A stretch of 64,000 nucleotides of DNA from Desmodus rotundus (taxonomy: Eukaryota; Chordata; Mammalia; Chiroptera; Phyllostomidae): NCBI RefSeq assembly GCF_022682495.2, contig NC_071391.1, positions 17,397,680 to 17,461,679 of the forward strand, read 5' to 3'. Of this stretch, positions 19,812-30,990 are shown piece by piece. The notes beneath the pieces were generated by a model. It was given only the letters and a program-made list of their open reading frames with translations, did not search any database and was not told where the DNA came from. The position numbers and the translations under genes are program-made. How positions within the stretch are numbered: position 1 is the first letter of the stretch; each line of letters starts with the position of its first letter.

Positions 19812-21551
19812 CTCTTAATTATTCCTCATTGAGTGAAAGTAATAAGATTTTTTCCCCAGTTGTTGATAAAGAAGCTGAATGTCAAAAGGATTAAATGATG
19901 CTTGACATCACAATGCAAACATTCAAATTAGATCTTTGTTTCTGAACGTGGGGTGGGTTTCACACTGCTGTCACTTGATGGAAGATCAGGGAGAGGGCCA
20001 AAGGGCCATGTTACAGATCTGCAGATTGGAATTACAGAGGTCAGAAAGCACCTTCCTAGAACAAGGTAATTTGAACTCTGTCTATAGCTCACTACACAAT
20101 CTTCAGTCACCCCCAAAGTAGGCTGCTACCCAGTTCCCCACTCTCTCCAAAGCACAGCAGCTTTGCTTGAACGGAAAAATAGATCTTCTTACTAAAATGT
20201 TGTCAAAAGAAAGGGATCCAAATGCTTAAATTTTTTTTAAACAAGTATTAACCTAAAGCTTCACTCTGACCCAGAACATGTCCTGGACTGACTTGAGGAT
20301 TCTGCTGGCCGGATGCCTAGATACTGGCGATTTAATGGACCTTATGGTGCTTGAATAACGAACGTACTGATCTCAGCCTAGTTTTCTAGGTCTACTTTAG
20401 TTTTCTCCGAAACTTACACTTTTCACCTGCCTATTTTTCTCTCGCCTCTTTAAGATGATTATCATATACATGAATCTCCATCATTCTGTTCTGTTTGTAG
20501 CCAATTATGTTATATAGCTCTCTCCCACCTGGGTCAGAAGGGTCTAGAGTATTATGTCACAAGGAACAAATGTCACATTTTGATTACAGATGTGAACAAG
20601 TGTATCATAGAAAAGCACAGCTTAATTGCTAAAATTTGCATTGCTTGCAAGTACTTTGCTATAAATTAGTTCTACCTCTGTGACCGCTATTCTGATTGTT
20701 ATTCTTAACTTACAAGATAAAGTTAATTCTAGCTATACAATCTTGTTTATGAAATTATTTTCTGCTTATTTTTAGAAATTAATTTTAAGTACTTGAACAG
20801 ATAGGAAAGTAGCACTTTATACATGGATTTTAACATATCTGCTTTTTAGGAAGAAAAAGGCAGCTGTTCTACACTCCTTTTTTAAAATAAAATAAACAAA
20901 CAGGTCCCAAATAGATTCTGAAAATAATCACCAATGGAAGGATTGATTGGTTTACATCTAACATGGCTTTTAGGGGAAAGCAAAGTGTTCTCGAGATTTA
21001 GAAGCTCTCTCTAAAAATCTTCTTTGTTTTGTTTTAAAAGGAAGTTTAATTACAAAGAAAAGCTTCAGTCTTCCCTGGGGGACTAGTATTTCTATAACGA
21101 GAATAGTCTTTTCATGTTGTAATTCTTTTATAGATAAAGAATGCTTGCGTTTGAAGCCCACTGGAACTGACTGAAATGCACATATCCCCAGTGGGTTTTC
21201 AGAGTATCTGTTTAGGAAGGAAGATTGATACAGTCCTGAGAGCCGGCATCTGGTACAATTGGATATTTATAGATTAGGCTACACAGAGGTCTTTTTAAAA
21301 TGCCTTCTAGAGATTGCCTTATGCATATTTTGTTTACAGGAATATCATGAATCTCAGATATGATTTTCATGTCATGTTTAACTAACCTCTCTGTTAATAA
21401 TCAGATCAGATTTGGCAGAATGTTTCATTTTTATATGATGTTAGTCCACCCTGCTTCCCTCAACCATCACCTGCTGCCACCTTACACAGGAGGCTGGGGG
21501 ACTCCACTGATTCTCACCTGTAGTAACTATACTGCTGGTCACTCACAAATA
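19812..21551. other. Unassigned 1.7-kb stretch
   Basis: Unique AT-rich sequence. No repeat, RNA or coding signature was recognised. Confidence 0.35.
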
Positions 21552-21825
21552 TTGGGTTGGCCATAAAGTTCCTTCATTTTTTTCTATAAGATGACTCTAG
21601 TAGCGCTTAGTTGTCCTTAACATCACTCAAAACAATTCTGTTAGATTATATTGTGACAGCTGTCATATCAGCGTGTGTTTAAAAAAACATCAAAATTGGT
21701 GAGTTTTTGTGTAGTCATTTTAATATTGAAGATGGAAGAAATAAGCAACATTTTTGGCATATTATGCTTTATCATTTCAAGAAAAGTAAAAATGCAACTG
21801 AAACACAAAGAAAAGATTTGTGCAG

Positions 21826-22384
21826 TGATGCGGATCCCGGCCCTCAGCAGGATCCATGTGTTGTGGCGGCAACAGACAAAGACACAGGGACTACCGAGTC
21901 CTGTGGAGAAAAAGGGATGGCAAGGCCACACTCTCAAGAGGAGAGCACCCTGATCCTTGCCTTGGCAGGCTTTTATTGCTTTTCTGGGCGCATTACATTG
22001 AGGATGATCCGCATTTACTATGCACAGGTTAGCTTTAGGCAGTTACAGAAAACAAAGGAGAGGGTGTTGCCAATTACATAAAAGAGGAAGGATATTTGCA
22101 AATGTAAAGGGAAAAGTGGTTAAGCTGGTTACACTTGTCCTTGGAAGGTTCAGCATAGATTTTAGGAAGTTACTTTAAAGATATGCAGTAAACGTTTGCT
22201 GCCTCAATTCAGGGTGAGGGAGTTTTAGCAAAAATCAGTTCTCAAAGTGGCCTAGCTACAATGTGGGCCTGATTCCCCACGGGAGAACCTATCCGTGGGT
22301 GTGGGTCCTGTGTGCCAGCCCTTGTTTCCCACTGGTCTTTCTGAATGGGGGCTGGGCCCACACCACGCAGAACGGTTTCCTACA
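21826..22384 (-). mobile_element. Solo endogenous retrovirus LTR nested in mariner
   Basis: The 559-bp insert begins TGATGCGGATCCCGG and ends GGTTTCCTACA on the plus strand, so both strands have TG...CA ends. A perfect 6-bp duplication GTGCAG flanks it (21820-21825 and 22385-22390). The uninterrupted mariner at 2335 has this 6-mer once. On the minus strand a polyadenylation signal AATAAA (complement at 21972-21977) sits about 145 bp from the 3' end, which sets the orientation. A 6-bp duplication is typical of class II (beta-type) retroviruses. No gag, pol or env sequence remains, so it is a recombined solo LTR with no coding capacity. Confidence 0.9.
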
Positions 22385-22390
22385 GTGCAG

Positions 22391-22640
22391 TGTATGGAGA
22401 AGGTGCTATGATGGATCGAATGTGTCAAAAGTGGTTTGCAACGTTTCATGCTGGAGGTTTCTCACTGGATGATGCTCCACAGTCAGGTAGACCAGTTGAA
22501 GTTGATAATGATAAAATTGAGACATTAATTGAGAAAAATCAACATTGTACCATGTGGGAGATAGCTAACATACTCAAAATATCCAAATCAACAAAGTTAT
22601 TGGTGACAATGAAAAATGTATCTTTTATTTTATGGAAAAA
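22391..22640 (+). pseudogene. Mariner transposase fragment (HTH region)
   Basis: The open frame reads VYGEGAMMDRMCQKWFATFH, then AGGFSLDDAPQSGRPVEV, up to EIANILKISKST. This is the DNA-binding helix-turn-helix part of SETMAR/mariner-type transposases. After KISKST the deletion joins non-coding 3' terminal sequence. The upstream part is cut off by the LTR and the catalytic DDD domain is absent, so no transposition activity is possible. Codons are conserved enough to identify the family, suggesting moderate age. Confidence 0.85.
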
Positions 22641-22667
22641 ACCGTATGAACTTTTTGGCCAACCGTA

Positions 22668-24439
22668 TGCATTTTTTCCAGTGGTGTCCCACCACCATCA
22701 GTGTCTGAACCAATTGCAGATCTTGGATCCAACCTCCTCAAGACATTAAAACTTTCCTGGCCATTTGAAGATATGCCTCTGTTCAAAACAATTACTCTAA
22801 GGGGCCAGAGAATTCACCACAAGCTCGTGCCCAATGTATAGATGGCACTTCTCCAAATACAGACTTGTAAGCTCCCTTGAGTTCTTGGGAATGACTTAAT
22901 TTCTAACATTAGAAATGATTTGTGGAGTTCAATGTACAGAACACAAAAACACGAAAGAATGAATGAAATGTTGTAAGTCATTCCTAGAGTTTCGGTATAA
23001 TGCCTTCATTTCATTAGCTAGTTTGCTTCATACAGCCATCTTCTAGGAGGCAAGCTCAGGGCAACTGAGAGTAAAGAACAGCTTTTATTTACTGTGGCCT
23101 TTCTTGCCTCCATGTGGGTCCAGAAACCAGAGGCAGCTCCTCCCACTTCTGATAATCATTCGGCATAATTTCTGCTTCAGATGATGGATACACTTATTTT
23201 TTTTTTAAAGTTCTTCCATTCCCCAGGGTATGATATTTTCCACTTTTGGTTGAAATGTTTGAAGGCTGACAAAATTGGCACACCAAAGTGTTGGTGGATA
23301 CCTAGTTTGGTTTATTTCTTTTGTTTCCTCCACCTGTTTTCATGAGTAAGTGTTTATCTGCACAGCTCTAGTTATACATTTTGGTTGTGATTGGTTTAAA
23401 TCTCAAAATGCCCATCCACTCGTACCCCTTCTTTATGTTGCTAATGATGGGGATACACTCTCTCCAGCCATTCCAGGACTCACGTGAACTCATCCTCTCC
23501 CCAGAATCTGCGAAGATGAACAGAAAATGCTTTATAGGTGAATGAACTATTAGGGAGAAAACTGTTACTGTGCTGTGGCTGTTAAAAAAGGTGGCCATAT
23601 AATATAAAATATTGCCATTTCCCCCAAATACATGTGGTTAATGTGAGATTAGTCTAGAGATGCTGTCATTCTCCTCATCCACACTGTTGTGTAAATACAT
23701 AAGTTGGTTAAAAAAGGAATTTTAACTTGTGATGGTCCCTCTAAAGAGCACTTTAAGACTGTCAGTGAAGTCAGATAATATATTTGGAGGGTGACGCAAG
23801 CTGAACCCAGCCAATGCCACACTCAAACTTAGAGCATCAGCTCACGGCAGAGGTGGCTGATGTCAAAGATGCAACATTTCCTGGGAGGCCACGGGTAAGT
23901 GCAAATTCTGAGACTCAGAGTGTGAGCTGAGCTGGTAATTGGGTTGTGGAGAAGAAAGAAGTATGCAAAATCAGAAACAAATTTTGGACCAAGATTGCCT
24001 TGGTTCAAAAAGGAATGGGCTGATATAGGGTGAATTGAGTCTGAAACCAGGAGTCTCCTGAACTCCAAGTGCAGGTAACGTCAGTAGACCTTCAGGTTAA
24101 TTACACTTGTATCAGACTTTAACTTTGAGCAACTGTTGTTAGAAAGACATCATTAAAACACGGGGCTGAAAATGCCCAACTTAACACTTTTCGAGTATGC
24201 CTCCTGCCTTCGGATACAGTCTAGATTCTTGACATATCCTTTATCACACCCTTTAGAACTCATGTAGTTCCTATCTTTCTGGCTGAATTTCTGGCATTTT
24301 TTCCATCCCTTTTTTTTATCTGTACAAGAGACCAAGAATTTCTACCTCTGATCCTGTGCGGATATTGTTACCTTTTCCTGGACCACTCTAGAACACCCCT
24401 AAAGCCCCCACATAGGAGTATATTTCTAGTGCTTGGCAT
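22668..24439. other. Unassigned 1.8-kb stretch
   Basis: No repeats or genes recognised. Small poly(T) tracts occur at 23200 and 24310. Confidence 0.35.
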
Positions 24440-24640
24440 AGAAGCAAGGAAACCAGAAATCACATTATTTCTTCATTTGTTTACCCTTGTGGGTTTTCCC
24501 CATTAGAATCTAACTCCATAAAAGCAAAAGGGTTTTGTTGTTCTTCACTATATATGTACTTCCTAGGACACTACCTGGCGCATAAGTAGGTGCTTTATAA
24601 GTATTTGTTGAATAAGTGAATGCATAGGTTAATGGATTAA
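24440..24640 (+). repeat. L2 LINE 3' tail
   Basis: TAGAATCTAACTCCATAAAA, ACACTACCTGGCGCATAAGT and AGTATTTGTTGAATAAGTGA are the canonical L2 ending. Confidence 0.85.
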
Positions 24641-24704
24641 TTGGTCAATTGATAAATGAGAGAATCGATGGGTGGACAGATGTATGAATGTTGTATAATT
24701 AATA

Positions 24705-24760
24705 AATAGCTAGATAGATAGGTAGATAGATAGATAAATAGAGATAGATACAGATATCAA
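24705..24760 (+). repeat. (GATA)n-type microsatellite, imperfect
   Basis: TAGATAGATAGGTAGATAGA and similar units over about 55 bp, interrupted. Confidence 0.85.
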
Positions 24761-25007
24761 TTGAAGCCTTACAATTGCAACTGATTCAAAGAGCATGCAT
24801 TCATAAAATCAAATCTAATTCTCCTTGGTATGTGGTTGATGTTTCAGCCAGAATGTTTTCTGACTTTTTATATAAAAAATGTTCTATCGCTAGAGCTTTA
24901 AGAGGTACTAAATGTGTGGCAAATTAGAACTCTATTGGTTTAATTCCATCGCAAGGCAAGACAGCCATTCAGAAAGCAGTAAACTAGAGGAAGACATATA
25001 TGCTAGT

Positions 25008-25085
25008 GTTTTTATTGAGCATCTATTTTATGCTAGGCATTTCTTAAGGGATTTAATGAATCTATCTCTTCCTTGTCATCGTGAA
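25008..25085 (-). repeat. MIR SINE fragment, antisense
   Basis: TTTTTATTGAGCATCTATTT, TATGCTAGGCATTTCTTAAG and GGATTTAATGAATC are an antisense MIR 3' end. Confidence 0.65.
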
Positions 25086-25803
25086 GCATGTTCTGTTCTT
25101 CCAGTTTTATGTCACATTTATGTATGTGTGTCCTGTATGGATCATTAGCATAGTAGTACTGGGACTGACTCCCAGAAAGTTCCTCTGACGTGAAAACACT
25201 TCAAGTTCTTCACTTGCAGATATTAGTCTGATTAAAGGAACAGCCAATTAACAACTACACTTGTTAATATTTTTTTTCTTTTCATCTTACCACATACCAT
25301 GGATATTCTCAAATGTCCCTCTCTCCCTTTCTCTTCTTTTTATGTCTCCCTCACTCTCATTTCTGAATTTTATTCTCTTTGTCTAGAACTTTTGTTTCTT
25401 ATGGTTTTGTCCTCCCTTCTTTCTTAAACACAAAGGCTCAAAAGAAACTGCTACAGGTAAGATTTTGCAAGATTAGAGAGAATGTTCAGCAGATTTGAAG
25501 AACGAAAAAGCTGTTTTTCTTTCCTTACAGAGAGAGGAAGAAACTTGTTTAGGTCAATGAGCCATGGCGTATGAGTGCAGTTCGGAGTGGATATGCATGT
25601 GTTGGCAGAATTGTTTTCCATGATATCTCTCAATGAGTTATGGATTTATTGATTTTCATAATGAGATCATTTTATCCCCATCTCATCAGCTTTCAGATGA
25701 TAGTCGTGCGTTTCTGAGAGGAACGGACTGGGGTGTTCACGGTGGTTTTGTTGTTTTGTTGTTGTTATTGCTTGGGCAGATAATCTTTCTTTTTATCCAG
25801 CTC
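25086..25803. other. Unassigned sequence
   Basis: Pyrimidine-rich at 25270-25420. No family or gene recognised. Confidence 0.35.
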
Positions 25804-26129
25804 TTATGGGCTGAATTTAGTAGCCTCCAAAATATATGTTGAGGTCTTAATCCTCATTTCCTTAGAATGTGATCTTATTTTGGAATGGGGTCATGCAGAA
25901 GTAGCTAGTTTGGATGAGATTATACTGGAGTAGGATAGGGGCTTAATTCAATGACTGGTGACCTTGTCTCAGGAAGCAGGAAAGGATCCACCCTGAGAGG
26001 CACCAGAGCATAGCCCTGCCAACACCTTGCCTTTGGACTGCTAGCCTCCAGAATTATGGCACAATAAATGTTGTTTTAACACAGTCAGTTTTTGGTGCTT
26101 TGTTACAGCAGCCCTAGAAAACGAACACA
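25804..26129 (+). mobile_element. MaLR/MLT1-type LTR, sense
   Basis: TTATGGGCTGAATTTAGTAG, AAAATATATGTTGAGGTCTT, GAATGTGATCTTATTTTGGA, CAGAAGTAGCTAGTTTGGAT, CTAGCCTCCAGAATTATGG, CACAATAAATGTTGTTTTAA and TTTGTTACAGCAGCCCTAGA follow the MLT1-like LTR from start to end, with an internal deletion in the middle. Same broad family as 5481-5964. Confidence 0.8.
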
Positions 26130-26925
26130 CCACATTTTAAGACCAATTACTTAGGGGCATTCATTATTGACAGTTCTAAGAGATTCTAAAATAAACTCTA
26201 AGATGAACACATTCAAGAGGACTCTAAATATTTCTCAAGAAAATCAAGGAACTTTTAGCTAATTTGAAGGTGCTATTGATGTTGGTTCCTCATCTGCTTC
26301 CTTCCTGCCTGTTTTGTATGCTCTTTGGAAACCATTTGCCAACTCCTATCCTGACCCCCCACCTCCACTGGTTAGTTGTGAGCCTCAGAAGGGCAGTGCT
26401 ACAGTAGAAGGGGGAGGCCAGAGGAGAAAATATATCAGCCAAGTGTTTTTGAGATGGGCCTTAATCTCTGGAAACCTTCACCTTCTTTGTCCCAGGTCAC
26501 ATCTAAGAAGTGAAAAGTCTTTGCTCTCGTGCGAGTTCAGTCCTCTTTCTTATCTCCAGGGGCTCTGTGATTAAATAGAAGATATCTAAAATTATTTTAG
26601 GCTGTCACCTACCTAAAGGGAAAAGATAGTATTGTTGTCTTCTGAGGAAGTACATTAAAAATTGAGATCTTAATCATGTACTTAGTTTTTCTCTGTTGAT
26701 CTAATCTTTGCATTAGAAGTTGAAAGTTAGGCACCTTGTACTTTGAAAATGAATCATCGGCATTCTCATTTGTATTTCAGGATCTAGTGCTATGATTTGT
26801 ACTCTGCTTCTACCCACATTGTCTTTCTTAGTATTTCCTAATAGCTATTAATAGAGTCATTGCTTAATAAAAGGAGATTAATTCAATTTATGCAAATTGA
26901 GCAATCCCCTTAAAAAATAACAAGA
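26130..26925. other. Unassigned sequence
   Basis: No repeat or gene recognised. The 86-codon frame at 26314-26574 has no known relative. Confidence 0.35.
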
Positions 26926-26929
26926 TACA

Positions 26930-27300
26930 TTTTATTTCATTGTGATCATAAAATTAAAACATGGTCTTGGTAGAAAATTAGGATAAAATAAATAATGAAG
27001 GAAACAAACTACCCATACTCATTCTACCTATTTGTCTTTTAATTTTCACCTATTTTTTTCCATTAAGGTTTAATAGTTGTGCCTAAACTGGAGTTTTTAT
27101 TTTCTGCCTTACTTTTTTTTTCACTTGTCATTTTCAGAATTTTTTTCTCCTATTACATGAAATACTCTTTGTAAGCATCACCTTTAATGACTACATAGTA
27201 TACCTTTATTAGAATATATCATAATTTATGAAAATTTTGCCCATTTTTGCAACTTTCTTTCAATATAAAACGATACAATTTTAAAAAAAAATTAGAAGTT
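26930..27300. repeat. Ancient L1-like interspersed repeat
   Basis: The order ACCCATACTCATTCTACC, TTTTTTTTCACTTGTCATTT, TTTAATGACTACATAGTATA, ATATCATAATTTATGAAAAT and AATATAAAACGATACAATT follows an old L1-associated mammalian repeat. Similar pieces occur at 38920-39120 and 50910-51420. Subfamily and strand are not assigned. Confidence 0.4.
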
Positions 27301-27589
27301 ACTCATTCTAAATATATTCAGCTATAAATTAAGATATCTGATGAATGAACACCTATGTTCAAACTATGTCCATTTGTTAGTAATATTCGGTATAAGCCCT
27401 ATCATTGTTCCTTCTTTCTTTAAGCTTCAGATTCCCCAGATAACTAGCCTGGAGATATGATGATGATACACTCATTTTGCCTTCTTCATGCTAAACTCTA
27501 TGGAGGGTGCCAAGGTAATTCAGTAATAACACCTACATTCAAACACAACAAAATATGCAAGGTAATAACTACAACTTAAAGGTCAACAA

Positions 27590-27797
27590 ACTGACAGTGA
27601 CCAGAGGGGAGGAGGGAGGGTGATAATTGGGGAAGGTAGGGGAACAGAGAAATCAAGGAACATGTATAGAAGACCCATGGGCATGGAAAATGGGGTGAGG
27701 ATTGATGGTGAGAGTGGGTGGGGTGGGCAAGGCAGAGGAGAGCAACAGGGAAAAATATGGAAGGACTGTAATTGAACAACAACAATAAAAAAGAAGA
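27590..27797 (+). mobile_element. Bat L1 3' end (second 3' UTR type)
   Basis: ACTGACAGTGACCAGAGGGG, GAAGACCCATGGGCATGGAA, GAAGGACTGTAATTGAACAA and CAACAACAATAAAAAAG form a bat L1 3' UTR and tail different in sequence from the copies at 15030, 28078 and 55790. The copy is 5'-truncated to about 200 bp. No clean duplication was found. Confidence 0.8.
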
Positions 27798-28062
27798 AAA
27801 CATTATCCTACAAAATTCACATATACAAATATTATTGTAGATTAAATATTTCAGGTAGAAGCATTAGGGAACTGAATAGGGAAATGGAGGAATCTGAGTT
27901 GGAATTCAAAATTAATTTGCTAAAGTTCTTTTCAATTTGAATGGGCTGGGTAGCGAAAGGACTGTGGGAAGAAAAGGTCAGAACTATTATTTTGGATGGA
28001 GAATAGCAAGTACAGCGTATCTCCTTTAATGAACTTCAGATTGTTGAATAACTTTCTGATTT
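27798..28062. other. Unassigned sequence between two L1 insertions
   Basis: Short unique stretch with no recognised feature. Confidence 0.35.
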
Positions 28063-28077
28063 CTGTAAGGTATTCTT

Positions 28078-28215
28078 TTTTTTTTAATTTTTTAAAATTT
28101 TTATTCAGTTACAATTGTCTGCATTTTCTCCCCATCCCTCCACCCCACCCCAGCCAATCCCACCTTCCTCCCCCACCTCTACCCTCCCCCTTGATTTTGT
28201 CCTTTATAGTAGCTC
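28078..28215 (-). mobile_element. Very short L1 insertion, antisense
   Basis: Only 138 bp of L1 3' UTR and tail. The plus strand shows TTTTTTTAATTTTTTAAAAT, TCCCCATCCCTCCACCCCAC and CTTGATTTTGTCCTTTATAG. A perfect 15-bp duplication CTGTAAGGTATTCTT flanks it (28063-28077 and 28216-28230). Confidence 0.95.
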
Positions 28216-28230
28216 CTGTAAGGTATTCTT

Positions 28231-28860
28231 AATGCTCATGGCATATTGACCCTTGAGCTTCTAAGCCACTTGACAACACATTGGTCCATTTCTGCTTCTA
28301 TAAATCGATGGTAGGCTTAACAGGAGTCACTTACTTTTCTTCCTAAAACTACTGATACCAGTGGTTCTTGTTATTGTAAATATATAATAACTTATAAGTG
28401 TGTTGGCCTAACTAAAAAAAATATAAGTGAAAAAAGAAAGATGCTTATTTTTTCTGTGCATGCTAAATTAATGCATTGAAAAGGCACAATATAGATGCGT
28501 TATTTAAAAATTACAACAGAATTAGTGGTTGGAAAAGAGTCAAATATAAACATTTGGAGGAATATTTTAAAATATAAAAGGATTGTGCATTCAAAATGCT
28601 TCAGAAGTATGTCTAAGAACTTACTCCACTGTAGGAAAATTAAAACTGGAAAAAGTATGTGATTTATGCAGTTGGTGAATCCATACTAAAAACTAAAAAT
28701 CACCCATGACCCATGCTTTGCATGAAATGATTGGCAAATGAATACATATTTATACATTTGATGTTGAATCAAAATGTTTAAAATTTGTGTATAATTGTAA
28801 TTAAACTAATTTTTAATTAATTTCCCAATCAAGAAGGAAAAGTAAATACATACAGAGTAA
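28231..28860. other. Unassigned AT-rich sequence
   Basis: No repeat or gene recognised. Confidence 0.35.
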
Positions 28861-28864
28861 AGGA

Positions 28865-29345
28865 AATGATTGGATCATGTAAGGGTTTGAATTCCAAACT
28901 CAGAAGTTTGAACTTTGTTTGGGGAATATTTGGAAGGAATTGACTGATATGAGGAAGAGCACTGGCCTGATCAGCAGTGCCATCCTACATGTTGAACAAT
29001 CTGACAGTCTTGCTTAAGATGAATTGGAATAGTCACACTAGTGTTGGGGAGCGTAGGAGAGAGTGATAAAGCGGGACAAGCAACTTTGTAATGGCCTGAA
29101 TTTTTGGTAGTGAGAATGAGAACAAGAATTAATATTTTTCAGGTGGGACACAGGACTTGACAATTGCTTAAATCTCATGTCAATGAGATGATACCAAGGT
29201 TTTCATCTGGAATAACCGAATGGATGACAGTGACATTAAGAACACTAGAAAACAAAAAAGTTGGAAGGACAATGTTGAAACACTGGAAGTTGAGTTTTAT
29301 TTTGGATCTGTTCAGTGGAGAGTTTGAGTTGCATGCTCCGTTCCC
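28865..29345 (-). repeat. L2 LINE, antisense (internal 3' region)
   Basis: TTTGAACTTTGTTTGGGGAA, GGCCTGATCAGCAGTGCCAT, GAATTGGAATAGTCACACTA, AAGGTTTTCATCTGGAATAA, CCGAATGGATGACAGTGACA and GGAAGTTGAGTTTTATTTTG follow the reverse complement of the L2 reverse-transcriptase end and 3' region. The 98-codon frame at 29164-29460 lies over it and is fortuitous. Confidence 0.65.
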
Positions 29346-30850
29346 ATTCCCAATCAAAGGCATCTTATCTCCTGTGGACAGCAGACAACTAGAGACAAAA
29401 TCCATAGTTTGGCAATTGAGACTCATTTACAAAGAGGAGATCATTGAAGACTTAGAATGAAAGATACAGTCAAAATGGTTTGAGCCAAGTGATCTCAACC
29501 TCACAGAACTTAAGGTTAAGTTGGAACAGTTAGTTAAATATTACACAGAGAGGAAAAGGTCTGTGATTGAAGACAACTAAGATGTTGTTGGTGACCTTTG
29601 ATCTTCGGTTTACTATAATGAATGGTGGGAGTCTTCAAGAAGCTAAGGAGAGAGTCTGGTGGAGGGTCATGAAATGTAGTCAGTGAATGGGAATTTGCCT
29701 TAAAAATTAAAAGTAAAATAGAAGTAATGCTTTGAGAAAGGGAAAGTTTTAAGAGTAGGAAAGGTCTCAAAAATATTATATTGAGAATAAAACTGCAATT
29801 GAAGAACTCATCTGTATTTTCACTCAAGAAATATATTATTCAATTACAACAAAACACATTTATGCATTAACTAACATTGAAGTAGACTTGTTTAATGTCA
29901 TATTATTAAGGTAGTCCATTGGAACAGTATCTTTTAAAATATTGTAGACAGATTGAGCTAGGCTTATCAATAAATATCTATATATGTATGTTCAGGATGG
30001 AATATAATATGAGAAGAAAAATAGAAGGTGGAAGAACATTACCAGCTTTGGGGAAGCAATGTTGTCTAGAGCAATGCAACGTTTTTCAAAGTGTTGACTA
30101 TGTGCCATGCAGTTGTTACTCAGGACAGAATTAAATTTAATTTTAAATAACAAATAACAGTGGGACACAAAATTGCAAAGAAAGTCCATTTTGCATTCTG
30201 TTTCATTTCATCCGATCCTTTCAAGGAGAAAGTTCCAGTTTGGTGTTAATAAGCCTTCAGCTCAATAACCTCTTCTTATACTAAAAGAGAATGGGTTGGT
30301 GCCACAGAGCATTTAAGAGTCAATGACATTCAGCAGGAAAAATTTAATAATTTGCTTTAATTAAGTCAATTTTATAGTTCTTTTTTATGTACAGAAAATT
30401 ATATAAATTTCCCAAATATTATAAGATAACATCACATTGAAAATATGTTTAAATGAAATGAGTGAGGTAATTCAATAACTATTTAGTGGGTGATAGTACT
30501 GGTGATAGGGATATAGCCTCACAGTAGCAAACATGCTACCCAAAGCCAGGTGCTTGGGAAACATTGGCTTAGAAAAACATTTAAATCTGAGAATTAGAAA
30601 ACATTTGATCTGCCAACAGTTAATTTGTCAATTTTTGAGAAAGTTATAATTATTTAGAGCTTTAGTTTTTATTTGTCGAATAGAAGTACTCATTAGATCC
30701 GTGAGAAGGTCCCATGAACTAAGCCAAGAACTCACTGCACAGTTCTCAGCATTAGGTCTCTGAAATGCATCACGCGTTTGTCAGCTTTCCCACTTGTCAT
30801 GAAAGCTGTGATGTGTCCAAGAAAAACACATTCTAGGAGAGAATCTCATC
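29346..30850. other. Unassigned 1.5-kb stretch
   Basis: No gene or repeat recognised beyond a very short GACTATGTGCCATGCAG motif at 30098 that could be a MIR or L2 trace. Confidence 0.35.
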
Positions 30851-30854
30851 TATT

Positions 30855-30990
30855 GACTTAACTATTTATTGAGTTCTTTGTGGCCTGCATTTTTCTGTCT
30901 TTTGAGAAATATACAGACCTGTTCTCTCATAGTTTATAATCTCATGTAAACAAAAATAAACAGCTAATTTAATTCTGGTATTAAAACCTA
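30855..30990 (-). repeat. L2 LINE tail, antisense
   Basis: AACTATTTATTGAGTTCTTT, GAAATATACAGACCTGTTCT, CATAGTTTATAATCTCATGT and AAACAAAAATAAACAGC follow antisense L2. Confidence 0.7.

Larger units (their letters stand above)
21552..22665 (+). mobile_element. Deleted mariner element (copy 2), split by an LTR
   Basis: The left end TTGGGTTGGCC follows TA (21550-21551). The right end CTTTTTGGCCAACCG precedes TA (22666-22667). Removing the LTR and one 6-bp duplication leaves about 549 bp, close to the 559 bp of copy 1 at 2066-2624. The same junction, CCAAATCAAC/AAAGTTATTG, joins the transposase HTH region directly to the 3' end, so the catalytic core is missing in both. It is a non-autonomous derivative. 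Confidence 0.9.

Noticed and set aside
21707..22081. Two overlapping frames of 92 and 124 codons entering the LTR
   Set aside because: They are chance fusions of mariner remnants with antisense LTR sequence.
24705..24760. Evenly spaced repeats considered as an array of interest
   Set aside because: A plain GATA microsatellite. No spacers, and CRISPR is not expected in this genome.
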